From contig JAOPWC010000042.1 of assembly GCA_025965895.1 (NCBI GenBank), forward strand, positions 1 to 61,443: a DNA stretch of 61,443 nt, read 5' to 3'. Of this stretch, positions 16,578 through 27,418 are shown in pieces. Each line of letters starts with the position of its first letter. The stretch's first letter is position 1. The DNA is from Mycobacterium sp. GTDB lineage: Bacteria > Actinomycetota > Actinomycetes > Mycobacteriales > Mycobacteriaceae. The position numbers and the translations under genes are program-made. The notes beneath the pieces are model-generated. The model was not told the origin of the DNA. It saw only the letters and a list, made by a program, of their open reading frames with translations, and did no database searches.

Positions 16578-17156
16578 GTGAGCCAGCTGTCGTTCTTCTC
16601 GGCAGAGTCGGTGCCGCCCGCGGTCCACGACCTGACGGGTCTGCTGGCTGCCACCGGCCAGGTGGTGCTCGTCGGCGGCGGGGCGCGGCTGTCAGTGGTC
16701 GTCGAGCGGGGATGGCGGGCGGTGGCTCTGGCCGCGATGATCGCCGCGGCGGGTCTGGAGCCTGAGATCGCCCGCACCGACGAGGACACTCCGCTGGTGC
16801 GCACGTCGATCGACGCCCGGCTGGTGGTGATCGCCACCGACTGGACCCGCGGGGCGGTCAAGACCGTGCCGCCGCAGTGGCTGCCCGGCCCGCGCGAACT
16901 GAGAGCGTGGGTTCTGGCCGCCGGGTCGCCGGAAGCCGACCGATATCTGCTCGGCCTCGACCCGCACGCGCCGGATACCCATTCGCCGCTCGCATCGGCG
17001 ATGATGCGGGTCGGGATCGCGCCCACGCTCATCGGCACTCGCGGCACCCGTCCGGCGCTGCGGATCAGTGGCCGGCGGCGGCTATCGCGCCTGGTAGAGA
17101 ACGTGGGGGAACCCCCTGACGGCCTTGAGGCGTTGACTCAGTGGCCCCATGTTTAG
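16578..17156 (+). CDS. Conserved mycobacterial protein of unknown function (Rv3647c type)
   Basis: 192 residues from GTG 16578, the length of Rv3647c. Soluble, without signal peptide. Conserved blocks include SQLSFFSAES at the start, TRGAVKTVPPQWLPGPRELRAW in the middle and LDPHAPDTHSPL. No catalytic motif that I recognise. It lies between cspA and topA and reads towards topA, 207 bases before it. I cannot assign a function. Confidence 0.75.
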   Translation: MSQLSFFSAESVPPAVHDLTGLLAATGQVVLVGGGARLSVVVERGWRAVALAAMIAAAGLEPEIARTDEDTPLVRTSIDARLVVIATDWTRGAVKTVPPQWLPGPRELRAWVLAAGSPEADRYLLGLDPHAPDTHSPLASAMMRVGIAPTLIGTRGTRPALRISGRRRLSRLVENVGEPPDGLEALTQWPHV

Positions 17157-17363
17157 GTAGAAACGCGGCGGGCAAGAGCGGAGCGACGATGGGCCGTGTC
17201 CCCGAGGCAGGAGCGAAGCGGCCCGGGGAGGAATTCGGGGGAGTCAGTTTGCGTCGGTCCGTGTGGGGTGCAATCTTGTCAAGTGCCAACAGGACAGCGG
17301 TGCGCGGCGTCGCGTTAGCCGCCTGGACCGATCGGCAGCAGAGGAAGTGGAGCGTAACGGCAG

Positions 17364-20180
17364 TTGGCGAACGAGGACCGCGGCAGCGTTAGTAACGGCA
17401 GCAAAAACCTACGACGACTCGTGATTGTCGAGTCGCCTACGAAAGCACGCAAAATTGCCGGCTACCTGGGTTCCAATTACATGGTCGAGTCGTCTCGCGG
17501 CCACATCCGCGATCTGCCCCGATCGGCCGCCGACGTGCCGGCGAAGTACAAGTCGGAGCCGTGGGCGCGCCTGGGGGTCGACGTCGACAGGGATTTCGAG
17601 CCGCTGTACATCATCAGCCCGGACAAGAAGGGCACGGTCAGCGAGCTCAAGAGTCTGCTGAAGGACGCTGACGAGCTTTACCTGGCCACTGACGGGGACC
17701 GGGAGGGCGAGGCGATCGCCTGGCACCTGCTCGAGACGCTGAAGCCGCGCATCCCGGTCAAGCGGATGGTGTTCCACGAGATCACCGAACCGGCGATCCG
17801 CGCGGCCGCTCAGCATCCTCGCGAGCTGGACAACGACCTGGTCGACGCACAGGAAACCCGTCGCATCCTGGACCGGCTGTACGGCTATGAGGTCAGCCCG
17901 GTGCTGTGGAAGAAGGTGGCTCCGAAGCTTTCCGCGGGCCGGGTGCAGTCGGTGGCGACCCGCATCATCGTGCAGCGCGAACGCGACCGGATGGCGTTCC
18001 GCAGCGCCTCTTACTGGGATGTGACCGCCGAGCTGGACGCCAGCGTGTCCAACCCGTCGGCGCAGCCGCCGACGTTCAGTGCGCGGCTGGTCAACGTCGA
18101 CGGACTGCGCGTCGCGACCGGGCGCGACTTCGATTCGCTGGGCCAGCTCAGGAAGGCCGACGATGTGCTGGTGCTCGGCGGCGCGGGCGCCAGCGCGCTC
18201 GCGCAGGGCCTGCGCGGCGCGGCGCTGACCGTGTCGTCGGTGGAGGAGAGGCCGTACACCCGCCGCCCATATGCGCCGTTCATGACGTCGACACTGCAGC
18301 AGGAGGGGGGCCGCAAGCTGCGGTTCTCATCCGAGCGCACGATGAGCGTGGCCCAGCGGCTCTACGAGAACGGCTACATCACCTACATGCGCACCGACTC
18401 GACCACGCTGTCGGAGTCGGCGATCAATGCGGCGCGCCGCCAGGCCCGCGAGCTGTACGGCTCCGAGTACGTGCACCCGACGCCGCGGCAGTACAACCGC
18501 AAGGTCAAAAACGCCCAGGAGGCGCACGAGGCGATCCGGCCGGCCGGCGACACGTTCGCCACGCCGGGCCAGCTGCACTCCGCGCTCGACCACGACGAGT
18601 TCCGGCTCTACGAGCTGATCTGGCAGCGAACGGTGGCTTCGCAGATGGCCGACGCCCGCGGCACCACGCTGAGTCTGCGGATTTCGGGTGAGTCTTCGGA
18701 CGGCCGCAGCGTCGTATTCGCCGCCAGCGGCCGCACGATCACGTTCCCCGGCTTCCTGTCGGCCTACGTCGAGAGCCTCGACGACCTGGCCGGCGGCGAG
18801 GCCGACGATGCCGAGAGCCGCCTGCCGCAGCTGAGGCAGGGTCAGGGGGTGCGGGCCAACGAGCTGACCGCCGACGGGCACACCACCAACCCGCCGGCTC
18901 GCTATACCGAGGCGTCTTTGATCAAGGCGTTGGAGGATCTGGGCATCGGGCGCCCATCGACCTACTCGTCGATCATCAAGACGATCCAGGACCGCGGCTA
19001 CGTGCACAAGAAGGGCAGCGCGCTGGTGCCGTCGTGGGTGGCGTTCGCGGTGACGGGGCTGCTGGAGCAGCACTTCGGGCGACTCGTGGACTACGGTTTC
19101 ACCGCCGCGATGGAAGACGAGCTCGACGAGATTGCGGCGGGCCACGAGCAGCGCACGAATTGGTTGAACAACTTCTACTTCGGCGGTCCGCACGGCGTCG
19201 ACGACTCTGTCGCGCGGGCCGGCGGGCTGAAGAAGCTGGTCGGGGTCAACCTGGAGGGCATCGACGCCCGTGAGGTCAACTCGATCAAGCTGTTCGACGA
19301 CGACCAGAAGCGTCCGGTCTATGTCCGCGTCGGCAAGAACGGGCCCTACCTCGAGCGCACGGTCGTCGGTGGGGACGGCGAGCCGACGCCGCAGCGTGCC
19401 AACCTCAGCGACGCGATCACCCCGGACGAACTGACGCTCGAGCTGGCCGAAAAGCTCTTCTCCACGCCACAAGAGGGCCGCTCGCTGGGTGTCGACCCAC
19501 AGACCGGCCACGACATCGTCGCCAAAGACGGCAGGTACGGCCCGTACGTGACCGAGGTGCTGCCCGAGCCTGACGAACCCGATGACGGCGCGGCATCGGC
19601 AAAGAAGGGCGGCAAGAAACCAACCGGCCCGAAGCCGCGCACCGGCTCGCTGCTGCGATCGATGGACCTGGAGACGGTCACGTTGGACGACGCGCTGCGG
19701 TTGTTGTCGCTGCCACGGGCGGTGGGTGTCGACCCGAACACCGGTGAGGAGATCACCGCACAGAACGGCCGCTACGGGCCCTATCTGAAACGCGGCGAGG
19801 ACTCTCGCTCGCTGGCCACCGAAGAGCAGATGTTCACGATCACGCTCGACGAGGCGTTGAAGATCTACTCGGAGCCCAAACGCCGTGGGCGGCAGGCAGC
19901 TTCGCTGCCGCCACTGCGCGAGCTGGGCGCCGACCCGGCGACCGGCAAGCCGATGGTGATCAAGGACGGGCGGTTCGGCCCGTACGTCACAGACGGGGAG
20001 ACCAACGCCAGCCTGCGCAAGGGCGACGACGTGCTGTCGATCACCGAGGAACGGGCCGCGGAGCTGCTGGCCGATCGCCGCTCCCGTGGGCCGGTGAAGC
20101 GGACCGCGAAGAAGGGCGGCAAGGCCGGGGCAAAAACAGCGGCCAAGGCCGGCGCCAGGAAGACCGCGAAGCGCACCTAG
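17364..20180 (+). CDS. topA: DNA topoisomerase I
   Basis: 938 residues, type IA topoisomerase relaxing negative supercoils. The Toprim domain has the conserved LATDGDREGE (about 107-115). The catalytic tyrosine is Tyr341 in ENGYITYMRT, matching Tyr342 of M. tuberculosis. After the core come four C-terminal repeats with the G(x)DP.TG....NGRYGPY-type motif, not zinc fingers, and a lysine-rich tail (KRTAKKGGKAGAK...), the mycobacterial arrangement that gives DNA binding and processivity. The start is TTG at 17364, shortly before the LRRLVIVESPTKA block. Convergent with the cyclase gene, 12 bases between stops. Confidence 0.97.
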   Translation: MANEDRGSVSNGSKNLRRLVIVESPTKARKIAGYLGSNYMVESSRGHIRDLPRSAADVPAKYKSEPWARLGVDVDRDFEPLYIISPDKKGTVSELKSLLKDADELYLATDGDREGEAIAWHLLETLKPRIPVKRMVFHEITEPAIRAAAQHPRELDNDLVDAQETRRILDRLYGYEVSPVLWKKVAPKLSAGRVQSVATRIIVQRERDRMAFRSASYWDVTAELDASVSNPSAQPPTFSARLVNVDGLRVATGRDFDSLGQLRKADDVLVLGGAGASALAQGLRGAALTVSSVEERPYTRRPYAPFMTSTLQQEGGRKLRFSSERTMSVAQRLYENGYITYMRTDSTTLSESAINAARRQARELYGSEYVHPTPRQYNRKVKNAQEAHEAIRPAGDTFATPGQLHSALDHDEFRLYELIWQRTVASQMADARGTTLSLRISGESSDGRSVVFAASGRTITFPGFLSAYVESLDDLAGGEADDAESRLPQLRQGQGVRANELTADGHTTNPPARYTEASLIKALEDLGIGRPSTYSSIIKTIQDRGYVHKKGSALVPSWVAFAVTGLLEQHFGRLVDYGFTAAMEDELDEIAAGHEQRTNWLNNFYFGGPHGVDDSVARAGGLKKLVGVNLEGIDAREVNSIKLFDDDQKRPVYVRVGKNGPYLERTVVGGDGEPTPQRANLSDAITPDELTLELAEKLFSTPQEGRSLGVDPQTGHDIVAKDGRYGPYVTEVLPEPDEPDDGAASAKKGGKKPTGPKPRTGSLLRSMDLETVTLDDALRLLSLPRAVGVDPNTGEEITAQNGRYGPYLKRGEDSRSLATEEQMFTITLDEALKIYSEPKRRGRQAASLPPLRELGADPATGKPMVIKDGRFGPYVTDGETNASLRKGDDVLSITEERAAELLADRRSRGPVKRTAKKGGKAGAKTAAKAGARKTAKRT

Positions 20181-20192
20181 ACGGCGGGGCGG

Positions 20193-21767
20193 CTAGACCC
20201 TCGACGGCACGGCGAGCTTCACCGGCCGGGCCAGCTGCGTGGGTGCGCCGCGGCCCCGCAGCTCCACCACTTCGCCGACATCCCAGCACAGCGCCTCGGC
20301 GTCGAGGGCCCCGCTGACCGCGATCGCTGACGCCAGCACGTGTCCTTCCTCGAGCTTCGCCAGCTCCGTCAGGCGGGCCGCCTCGTTGACCGGGTCCCCG
20401 ATCACGGTGTACTCGAACCGCGCCTGAGCCCCGATGTGGCCGGCGATCGCGCGTCCCGCCGACACCCCGATGCCGAACTCGTTCTCGCCGAGCACATCGA
20501 TCAGCTCGTCGTGCAGCTCGCGCGCGGCGGCCAGCGCGGCCCCGGATGCGTCGGGGTGCTCCAGCGGCGCGCCGAAGATCGCCAGCGCCGCATCGCCCTG
20601 GAACTTGTTGACAAAGCCGCCGTGGCGGTTGACGGTGTCGACGACGATCCGGAAGAACTCGTTGAGCAGGACGACGACCTCGTGGGGCGGCCGGGTGGCC
20701 GCGAGCATGGTGGAGCCGACCAGATCCACGAACAACACCGCGACGTTGCGTTCCTGGCCGCCGAGTTCGGGCCCGCTTTCCAGTGCGCGGCGGGCGACGT
20801 CCTCGCCGACGTAGCGGCCGAACAGGTCGCGCAGGCGCTGCCGTTCGGACAGCTCGCGAACCATGTCGTTGAAGCCCGCCTGCAGCAGGCCCAGCTCGCT
20901 GGCGTCGTAGATCTGCACGTGGGCGTTGTAGTTGCCGCGCTGCACCTCGCCGAGCGCCCACCTGAGCTGGCGCAGCGGGTCGGCGATCGCCATCGCGGTC
21001 AGCACCGTGCCGATCAGCCCGATCACCAGCGCGGCGATGGCCAGCATCAGGATCGGCGTGAACAGGTTGTCGGCGGAGGCCTGCAGAATCGACAGCTTGG
21101 CGGTGACGATGGCGACGACGATGGCCATGATCGGCACGCCGGTGGACAGCAGCCACGTCAGCACGGTTCGCAGGATCACGCCCGGCGCGTGGATGTGCTC
21201 GGGCACACCTTCGCGCAGCGCCGCGACAGCGACGGGACGCAGCACCCGCTCGGCCTGCAGGTAGCCGATGATCGAGGTGGCCGTCGCGCCCAGCGCGGTG
21301 GCCAGCGCGACCACCGGTGCCGAATGACTTGCCACCGGCCAGATCGCGACGATGAAGATCGCTCCACCGAGGCACCAGTTCACGCCGCTGATCAACGACC
21401 GGTAGAACGGCATCCTCAATGCGCGGGTGCGGGCGAATTCGGTGGCCACCGGGTCGCTGTCGCGCAACCCATCGCTGTCGCGCCGCTGCCAGCGGAACAC
21501 CGGCATGAGCAGGTTCAGGCTGATCAGCGAGCCGAACGCAAACGCAAGCAGCAGCACCGTCACGAACAGCGCCAGGTTGGCCTGCGGCAGGTCCTGCAGC
21601 ATCACCCGCTCTTTCGGTGGTAACCCGAACCGCAGGAAGCCCAGCACGAACAGTGCGCCGATGATGTCGGCCTGCAGCATGCCGAGCGTGAAGACCGGCC
21701 ACGGAGTGCGCACGATCCACCGGACGAACGCCCGGATCCGCGCAATGGGTGCCGCCTGACTGGTCAC
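20193..21767 (-). CDS. Membrane class III adenylyl cyclase with HAMP domain
   Basis: 524 residues from GTG 21767; Rv3645 type. Six predicted membrane helices fill the first 310 residues or so, followed by a HAMP linker (LRQLRWALGEVQRG) and a class III cyclase domain. Metal-binding aspartates are seen in VLFVDLVGST and FQGDAALAIFG, and the VIGDPVNEAARL block is complete, so it should be active, making cAMP on the inner face of the membrane. In M. tuberculosis Rv3645 is a major cAMP producer linked to fatty-acid responses (from memory). The start is chosen because TACGGT lies 7 bases upstream; an upstream in-frame start at 21791 is possible. Confidence 0.92.
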   Translation of the reverse strand: MTSQAAPIARIRAFVRWIVRTPWPVFTLGMLQADIIGALFVLGFLRFGLPPKERVMLQDLPQANLALFVTVLLLAFAFGSLISLNLLMPVFRWQRRDSDGLRDSDPVATEFARTRALRMPFYRSLISGVNWCLGGAIFIVAIWPVASHSAPVVALATALGATATSIIGYLQAERVLRPVAVAALREGVPEHIHAPGVILRTVLTWLLSTGVPIMAIVVAIVTAKLSILQASADNLFTPILMLAIAALVIGLIGTVLTAMAIADPLRQLRWALGEVQRGNYNAHVQIYDASELGLLQAGFNDMVRELSERQRLRDLFGRYVGEDVARRALESGPELGGQERNVAVLFVDLVGSTMLAATRPPHEVVVLLNEFFRIVVDTVNRHGGFVNKFQGDAALAIFGAPLEHPDASGAALAAARELHDELIDVLGENEFGIGVSAGRAIAGHIGAQARFEYTVIGDPVNEAARLTELAKLEEGHVLASAIAVSGALDAEALCWDVGEVVELRGRGAPTQLARPVKLAVPSRV

Positions 21768-21774
21768 AAGAACT

Positions 21775-21780
21775 ACCGTA
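21775..21780 (-). promoter_or_regulatory. -10 box for leaderless adenylyl cyclase transcript
   Basis: On the minus strand TACGGT ends 7 bases before the GTG at 21767; no ribosome-binding site in between. Confidence 0.5.
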
Positions 21781-21837
21781 TCGGTCCCCACAGACGCGCA
21801 ATAGCGCCGGTGAGGCCGTCTTGTCCACCGTGATCAC

Positions 21838-21843
21838 TACTGT
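21838..21843 (+). promoter_or_regulatory. -10 box for holB transcript, probably leaderless
   Basis: TACTGT ends 8 bases before ATG 21852 (5 before GTG 21849). It points to one of these two starts rather than TTG 21843. Confidence 0.5.
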
Positions 21844-21851
21844 TGTCGGTG

Positions 21852-23060
21852 ATGAACAGCGTTTTCACGCGGCTGGTCGGCCAAGAAGCTGTCGAAGCGG
21901 AGCTGATCGGCGCCGCGCGGGCAGCACGCGGTGATTCGGCTCACAATGTGACCGCCACGGGCGCTATGACACACGCGTGGCTGATCACCGGGCCGCCGGG
22001 GTCGGGCCGGTCGATCGCCGCGGTGTGCTTCGCTGCCGCGTTGCAGTGCACCTCAGCGGGCACGCCGGGCTGCGGGGAATGCCGGGCGTGCCTGACGACG
22101 CTGGCCGGCACGCACGCCGACGTACGCCGGATCATTCCGGAGGGGTTGAGCATCGGGGTCGACGAGATGCGGGCGATCGTGCAGATCGCGTCGCGGCGGC
22201 CCAGCACCGGGCGGTGGCAGATCGTCGTGATCGAGGACGCGGACCGGCTCACCGAAGGCGCTGCGAACGCACTCCTGAAGATGGTGGAGGAGCCGCCGTC
22301 CTCGACGGTGTTCGTGCTGTGCGCGCCGTCGGTCGACCCCGAGGACATCGCGATCACGCTGCGGTCGCGGTGCCGTCACGTCGCATTGGTGACCCCTCAG
22401 GTGGACGCGATCGCCCAGGTGTTGATCGACGGCGACAGGCTGTCCCCGCAGGAGGCGGAGTGGGCGGCGTCGGTCAGCGGCGGGCATGTCGGGCGAGCGC
22501 GGCGGTTGGCCACGGATCCGGCAGCGCGTGAGCGGCGGCAGCGCGCGCTGGGGCTGGTGCGCGACGCCGTCATGCCGTCGCGGGCCTTCGCCGCCGCCGA
22601 GGAGTTGGTGGCCACCGCGGAGGCCGAGGCGCGCGCGCTGACGGTCGGGCGCGACGAGGCCGAAACCGACGAGCTCCGCACGGCCCTGGGCGCGGGCGGC
22701 ACCGGCAAGGGTACCGCCACGACGCTGCGCGGTGCGACGGGCGCAATCAAAGACCTTGAAAAACGCCAGAAGTCGCGGCAGACGCGTGCGTCCCGGGACG
22801 CGCTCGACCGCGCGCTGATCGATCTCGCGAACTACTTTCGCGATGCTCTGCTGATCGCAGCGGGCGCGGCCGGGATACGGCCGAATCATCCGGACATGGC
22901 TTCGCCGGTGTCAGCGTTGGCCGAGCACGCATCGCCGGAGCGGCTGTTGCGCTGCATCGAGGCAGTGCTTCAGTGCCGGGAAGCGCTGGCTGTGAACGTC
23001 AAACCAAAGTTCGCCGTCGACGCGCTGGTCGCCGCGATCGGGCAAGCGCTGCGTGACTGA
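21852..23060 (+). CDS. holB: DNA polymerase III delta-prime subunit
   Basis: 402 residues, clamp-loader AAA+ family (Rv3644c). The sequence opens with the family's VFTRLVGQEAVEAEL. The P-loop is GPPGSGRS, with Arg in place of the Walker Lys, as expected for a delta-prime that does not hydrolyse ATP. A zinc module is visible as C..GCGECRACL, and sensor motif IEDADRLTEGAANALLKMVEEPP is intact. It is a structural subunit of the clamp loader with DnaX and HolA. The tRNA-Thr gene lies 60 bases downstream, as in M. tuberculosis. Confidence 0.9.
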   Translation: MNSVFTRLVGQEAVEAELIGAARAARGDSAHNVTATGAMTHAWLITGPPGSGRSIAAVCFAAALQCTSAGTPGCGECRACLTTLAGTHADVRRIIPEGLSIGVDEMRAIVQIASRRPSTGRWQIVVIEDADRLTEGAANALLKMVEEPPSSTVFVLCAPSVDPEDIAITLRSRCRHVALVTPQVDAIAQVLIDGDRLSPQEAEWAASVSGGHVGRARRLATDPAARERRQRALGLVRDAVMPSRAFAAAEELVATAEAEARALTVGRDEAETDELRTALGAGGTGKGTATTLRGATGAIKDLEKRQKSRQTRASRDALDRALIDLANYFRDALLIAAGAAGIRPNHPDMASPVSALAEHASPERLLRCIEAVLQCREALAVNVKPKFAVDALVAAIGQALRD

Positions 23061-23061
23061 C

Positions 23062-23091
23062 TTGGGCGGCTCACGCGCGCTGCCGTAGACT
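23062..23091 (+). promoter_or_regulatory. Candidate promoter of tRNA-Thr
   Basis: TTGGGC at 23062-23067, 18 bases, then TAGACT at 23086-23091. Predicted start near 23098, about 22 bases before the tRNA. Confidence 0.55.
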
Positions 23092-23119
23092 CGTGCCGCC
23101 CGGCGACGAGCCGCGGCAT

Positions 23120-23192
23120 GCCACCTTAGCTCAGTCGGCAGAGCGGCTCACTCGTAATGAGCAGGTCAACGGTTCGATTCCGTTAGGTGGCT
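23120..23192 (+). tRNA. thrT: tRNA-Thr (anticodon CGT)
   Basis: 73-nt cloverleaf. Acceptor GCCACCT pairs with AGGTGGC and the discriminator is T. The D-arm is AGCTCAGTCGGCAGAGC. The anticodon stem GCTCA/TGAGC encloses the CTCGTAA loop with CGT exactly at tRNA positions 34-36. The T-arm is ACGG TTCGATT CCGT. CCA is not encoded. It reads ACG threonine codons. Confidence 0.97.
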
Positions 23193-23195
23193 CCG

Positions 23196-23558
23196 TCAAA
23201 GGACCTCGCGGGCAACCGTTCGCGCGGTATTGGCCGCCGGGAAGCCGGCGTAGCCGCTCGCGTGGTAGATCACCTCGGCGATTTCGCCTTCGCTGAGCCC
23301 GTTCTGGCGCGCAATCCGCACATGGGCTTTCAACTCGTCGGTGGCCCGCAGAGCGATAAGGATCCCGAGTGTGACCAGACTGCGGTCGCGGCGGCTCAGC
23401 CCGTCGCGTCCCCACAGCCGCCCGAACACGTTGTCGACACCGATTTCGAGCAACTCGTCGCCGAATTCCCCGTCGCGCAGCTCGACGTCGCCGTCGGGCA
23501 GCAAGCCCGGCAACAGTTCCCGGAAAACCTTCAGTCCTTCTGCACGCACATCTGTCAT
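23196..23558 (-). CDS. Carboxymuconolactone decarboxylase family (AhpD-like) protein
   Basis: 120 residues from ATG 23558, cytosolic. The helical CMD fold is recognisable from SLVTLGILIALRATDELKAHVRIARQNG and EIAEVIYHASGYAGFPAA. The CxxC redox pair of true AhpD peroxidases is absent, so it resembles the 4-carboxymuconolactone decarboxylase branch, whose substrates vary widely. No aromatic-catabolism gene is nearby. The frame is open upstream to 23696 but that part is arginine/serine-rich shadow sequence. It lies 3 bases from the tRNA, on the opposite strand. Confidence 0.75.
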   Translation of the reverse strand: MTDVRAEGLKVFRELLPGLLPDGDVELRDGEFGDELLEIGVDNVFGRLWGRDGLSRRDRSLVTLGILIALRATDELKAHVRIARQNGLSEGEIAEVIYHASGYAGFPAANTARTVAREVL

Positions 23559-23583
23559 GCGACCAAGCCTCGCATGCCCGTGA

Positions 23584-25371
23584 TCAGACCGGCGCGACGA
23601 AGCCGACCGGCCCGGAGGCGATGCAGACCGCCAGCGAAGCGGTGTTCGCCCGCGCGTTGATCGTGTTGCCCGCCCCGGACAGGCGCACGTACACACGGTT
23701 GAGACCCGGGTGTACCGGCACTTTGGTTTCGGAACCCTCGGTCAGTGACATCGTCATCGAGCCGTCGCTGTTGGCCAGGTAGTTGATCTCCGCAGTCCAT
23801 TCGGCCGGCAGCAGCGGCCCGTCCAGCGCCATCGTCACAGGAGCATCGGTCTGGGCGAAGTAGCCGCACCGGGGCGCTGGACCCGGGGTTGTCGTCCGTA
23901 CCCACGTGACCTTCGCGTCGACAACCCGGCCGCTAACGTCGAACATTCGCAATTCGCTTGTGGCATCACTGAACTCGGGCCGATCCGGAAGCCGCGCGAA
24001 CACGTGGCTGGCGAGATTCTCCGGCCACGCCACGCGCTGCAGCACCAGCGAGTCGACCTCCTGGTCCAGGATCGGCACGTTCGAGGCTGCGCGGGCGGCG
24101 GCCAGGCCGCGCCCGGCGTTCAGCAGATACGGCTTCGTGGGGTTGTCGCGCCAACTGGTGAGGAACGTCGCCGTCGAGTACAGGCTGGACGCAACGAAGG
24201 CCGCCGCGAGCGCGACCGTCACCGCGGTGCGAGGCGCCGACGCGTCAAGCAAGCCGAATCCGGCACGGTTGGGCGCCCGAAACGCGACGGCCGCACACAG
24301 CGCCAGCACGACGACGAGGTCCGGGAAGTACCGCAGGGTCTGGGCCAGTTCCAGCGCGGTGAACCTGGAGGATCGCATCAGGTAGATCGGCACCTGGCAG
24401 GCCAGCGTGTAGCCTGCCGCGAGCAGCCAGGCCGGGCCGATGCGCCGCTTGCGGATCAACGACACCGCGAACACCGTCGCGAGTGCGACCCACCCGGCCG
24501 CCATCACGGCCACCGGCGGCGTCGCCCACGGTGAGGCGGGCGCCCACCGTGCCCAGGACCAGGGGCCGCCGACAAGTCCGGGCACGATGCCGCGGGTCAC
24601 CGATCGCCGCAGTAAGTCCCAGGTCATCGGCAGATCCGAACTCCAGCGCTGCTGATCGACGACGAGGAGGTAGACCACGATCCATCCGAGGGTCAGCGCC
24701 AGCGACGCAATCCACAGCCGCCGTCCCCGGTTCCACACGCTCCTGGGCGCCGACTGCTCACCGGTCACGTGCGCAAGCAGGGCCGCTATCGCGAACGCGA
24801 CGAACGGTATGACCGCGGCCTTCTCGAAGAACGTCAGGCCGGCGAGGTACACCAGCGGGCCGGTCAACGCGTAGCGCTGATTGCCGGTGCGGACGAGCAG
24901 GATCGCATCTGCGCAGACCCAAGCCATCGCCGCCAGCATCGGCAGCGAATTCAGCGCCGCCGCCCACCACGCGAAACCCGGCACCCCAAGCGGCGTGAAC
25001 AGCGCAAAGGTGAGCGGGATCAACAGCACTGGGCGCCAGCCGAGGATCACGTGCAAAGCACGCACGAGCGCCAGCGACGCGATCAACTGCAGAAGCGTCA
25101 GGCTGATCGCGGGCCCGACCCAGTTCAGCGGTGCCAACCGGGTGATCGTGCCGGCGAGCAGGAATGCGCCGGGCATCAGGTGCCCGTCGTGGTCGTCGAA
25201 CAGGTAGGGCGCCGAGAAGAGGGTCTGGGTGCCGGCGCGGCCGGTGAGGATCAGGTCGTCCCAGTAGAAATAGCCGCGGAACGCCAGCACCGCCCGGACG
25301 GCGAGCTGCAGCGCGACCAGCACCACGGCGAGCACGGCAACCCGCGGAATGCGGGCCGTGCGGGCTGCCAT
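23584..25371 (-). CDS. Large polytopic membrane protein (Rv3635 type)
   Basis: 595 residues with about ten membrane segments over residues 15-440, then a C-terminal extracytoplasmic domain of about 190 residues. The FRGYFYWDDLILTGRA element near residue 35, a short acidic motif after the first helix, is reminiscent of GT-C glycosyltransferases that use polyprenyl-linked sugars, but I cannot confirm membership. Divergent from galE, as Rv3635 and galE1 are in M. tuberculosis, which fits a cell-envelope sugar role. The ATG at 25371 has AAAGGA 6 bases upstream, so unlike many neighbours this gene has a leadered start. Confidence 0.75.
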   Translation of the reverse strand: MAARTARIPRVAVLAVVLVALQLAVRAVLAFRGYFYWDDLILTGRAGTQTLFSAPYLFDDHDGHLMPGAFLLAGTITRLAPLNWVGPAISLTLLQLIASLALVRALHVILGWRPVLLIPLTFALFTPLGVPGFAWWAAALNSLPMLAAMAWVCADAILLVRTGNQRYALTGPLVYLAGLTFFEKAAVIPFVAFAIAALLAHVTGEQSAPRSVWNRGRRLWIASLALTLGWIVVYLLVVDQQRWSSDLPMTWDLLRRSVTRGIVPGLVGGPWSWARWAPASPWATPPVAVMAAGWVALATVFAVSLIRKRRIGPAWLLAAGYTLACQVPIYLMRSSRFTALELAQTLRYFPDLVVVLALCAAVAFRAPNRAGFGLLDASAPRTAVTVALAAAFVASSLYSTATFLTSWRDNPTKPYLLNAGRGLAAARAASNVPILDQEVDSLVLQRVAWPENLASHVFARLPDRPEFSDATSELRMFDVSGRVVDAKVTWVRTTTPGPAPRCGYFAQTDAPVTMALDGPLLPAEWTAEINYLANSDGSMTMSLTEGSETKVPVHPGLNRVYVRLSGAGNTINARANTASLAVCIASGPVGFVAPV

Positions 25372-25411
25372 GCGTCCTTTCCGCTGCCGTCGGGTGGTTC
25401 CTACCCGACTG

Positions 25412-26702
<1,291 letters not shown>

Positions 26703-26706
<4 letters not shown>

Positions 26707-27410
26707 CGGGACATCCTTCCGCGCAACCATCCGTCGAAGATGATATTCACACCGTTGACCAGAGGCTGTCCCTTGGACTTGGAGTATTCGGTGTACAGAA
26801 TCTCAACCGGCTCTTCGGTTACCCGCCAATCATTTTCGTCGATCAGCGCGATGAACTCACTGGCGTGGCTCATGCCGTTCATCGTGAGGTTGAGTCTGTC
26901 GGCAACATTGCGGTTGAACACACGCAGGCCGTTGTGCGCGTCGGACAGCCCCAGCCTGCGGCTGCGGGGACTGAGCAGCACCGCGGTCCGCAGGACGAAC
27001 CGCTTCACGAACGGCACCCTGGTGCTCGCCTCCGGTTCGGCGAATCGGGTGCCGATGACGATGTCGACTTCCTCGGCGGTCAACCGGTCGATCATCCGCA
27101 GCACGTCCTTGACGCGGTGCTGACCGTCGGCATCGAACGTCACGAACACCTCGGCTCCGGGCCGGCTGCGCGCGTACTCGACCCCGGTCTGGATCGCGGC
27201 GCCCTGCCCGAGGTTCACCGGGTGGCGCACCAGATGCGCGCCGGCCGCCAACGCGATCGCGCCGGTGTCGTCGCCGCTGCCGTCGTCGACCACCACGACG
27301 TGGTCGAAGACGGAGCGGACATCGGCGATGACCTCGCCGATGACCGTCGCTTCGTTGAAGGCGGGGACGACGATCCAAACGTCGGGATAGCGGGTGTCGA
27401 TGCCCCACAA
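26703..27410 (-). CDS. GT2 glycosyltransferase, polyprenyl-phosphate mannosyl/glucosyl transferase type
   Basis: 235 residues, GT-A fold, Rv3631 type. VVPAFNEA at the N terminus, then VVDDGSGDDT, NLGQGAAIQTG and the DxD motif in TFDADGQHR. No hydrophobic C-terminal anchor, so it resembles soluble dolichol-phosphate mannose synthases. It probably loads a sugar from a nucleotide donor onto decaprenyl phosphate at the inner face of the membrane. The start is TTG 27410, 8 bases after the stop of the flippase gene; the frame is open far upstream but that sequence is a shadow of the flippase. The following DUF2304 gene overlaps its end. Confidence 0.85.
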
Positions 27411-27418
27411 AATACACG

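Noticed and set aside
23120..23192. Integrated element at tRNA-Thr
   Set aside because: No integrase, no repeat of the tRNA 3' end, and flanking genes are of ordinary chromosomal type.
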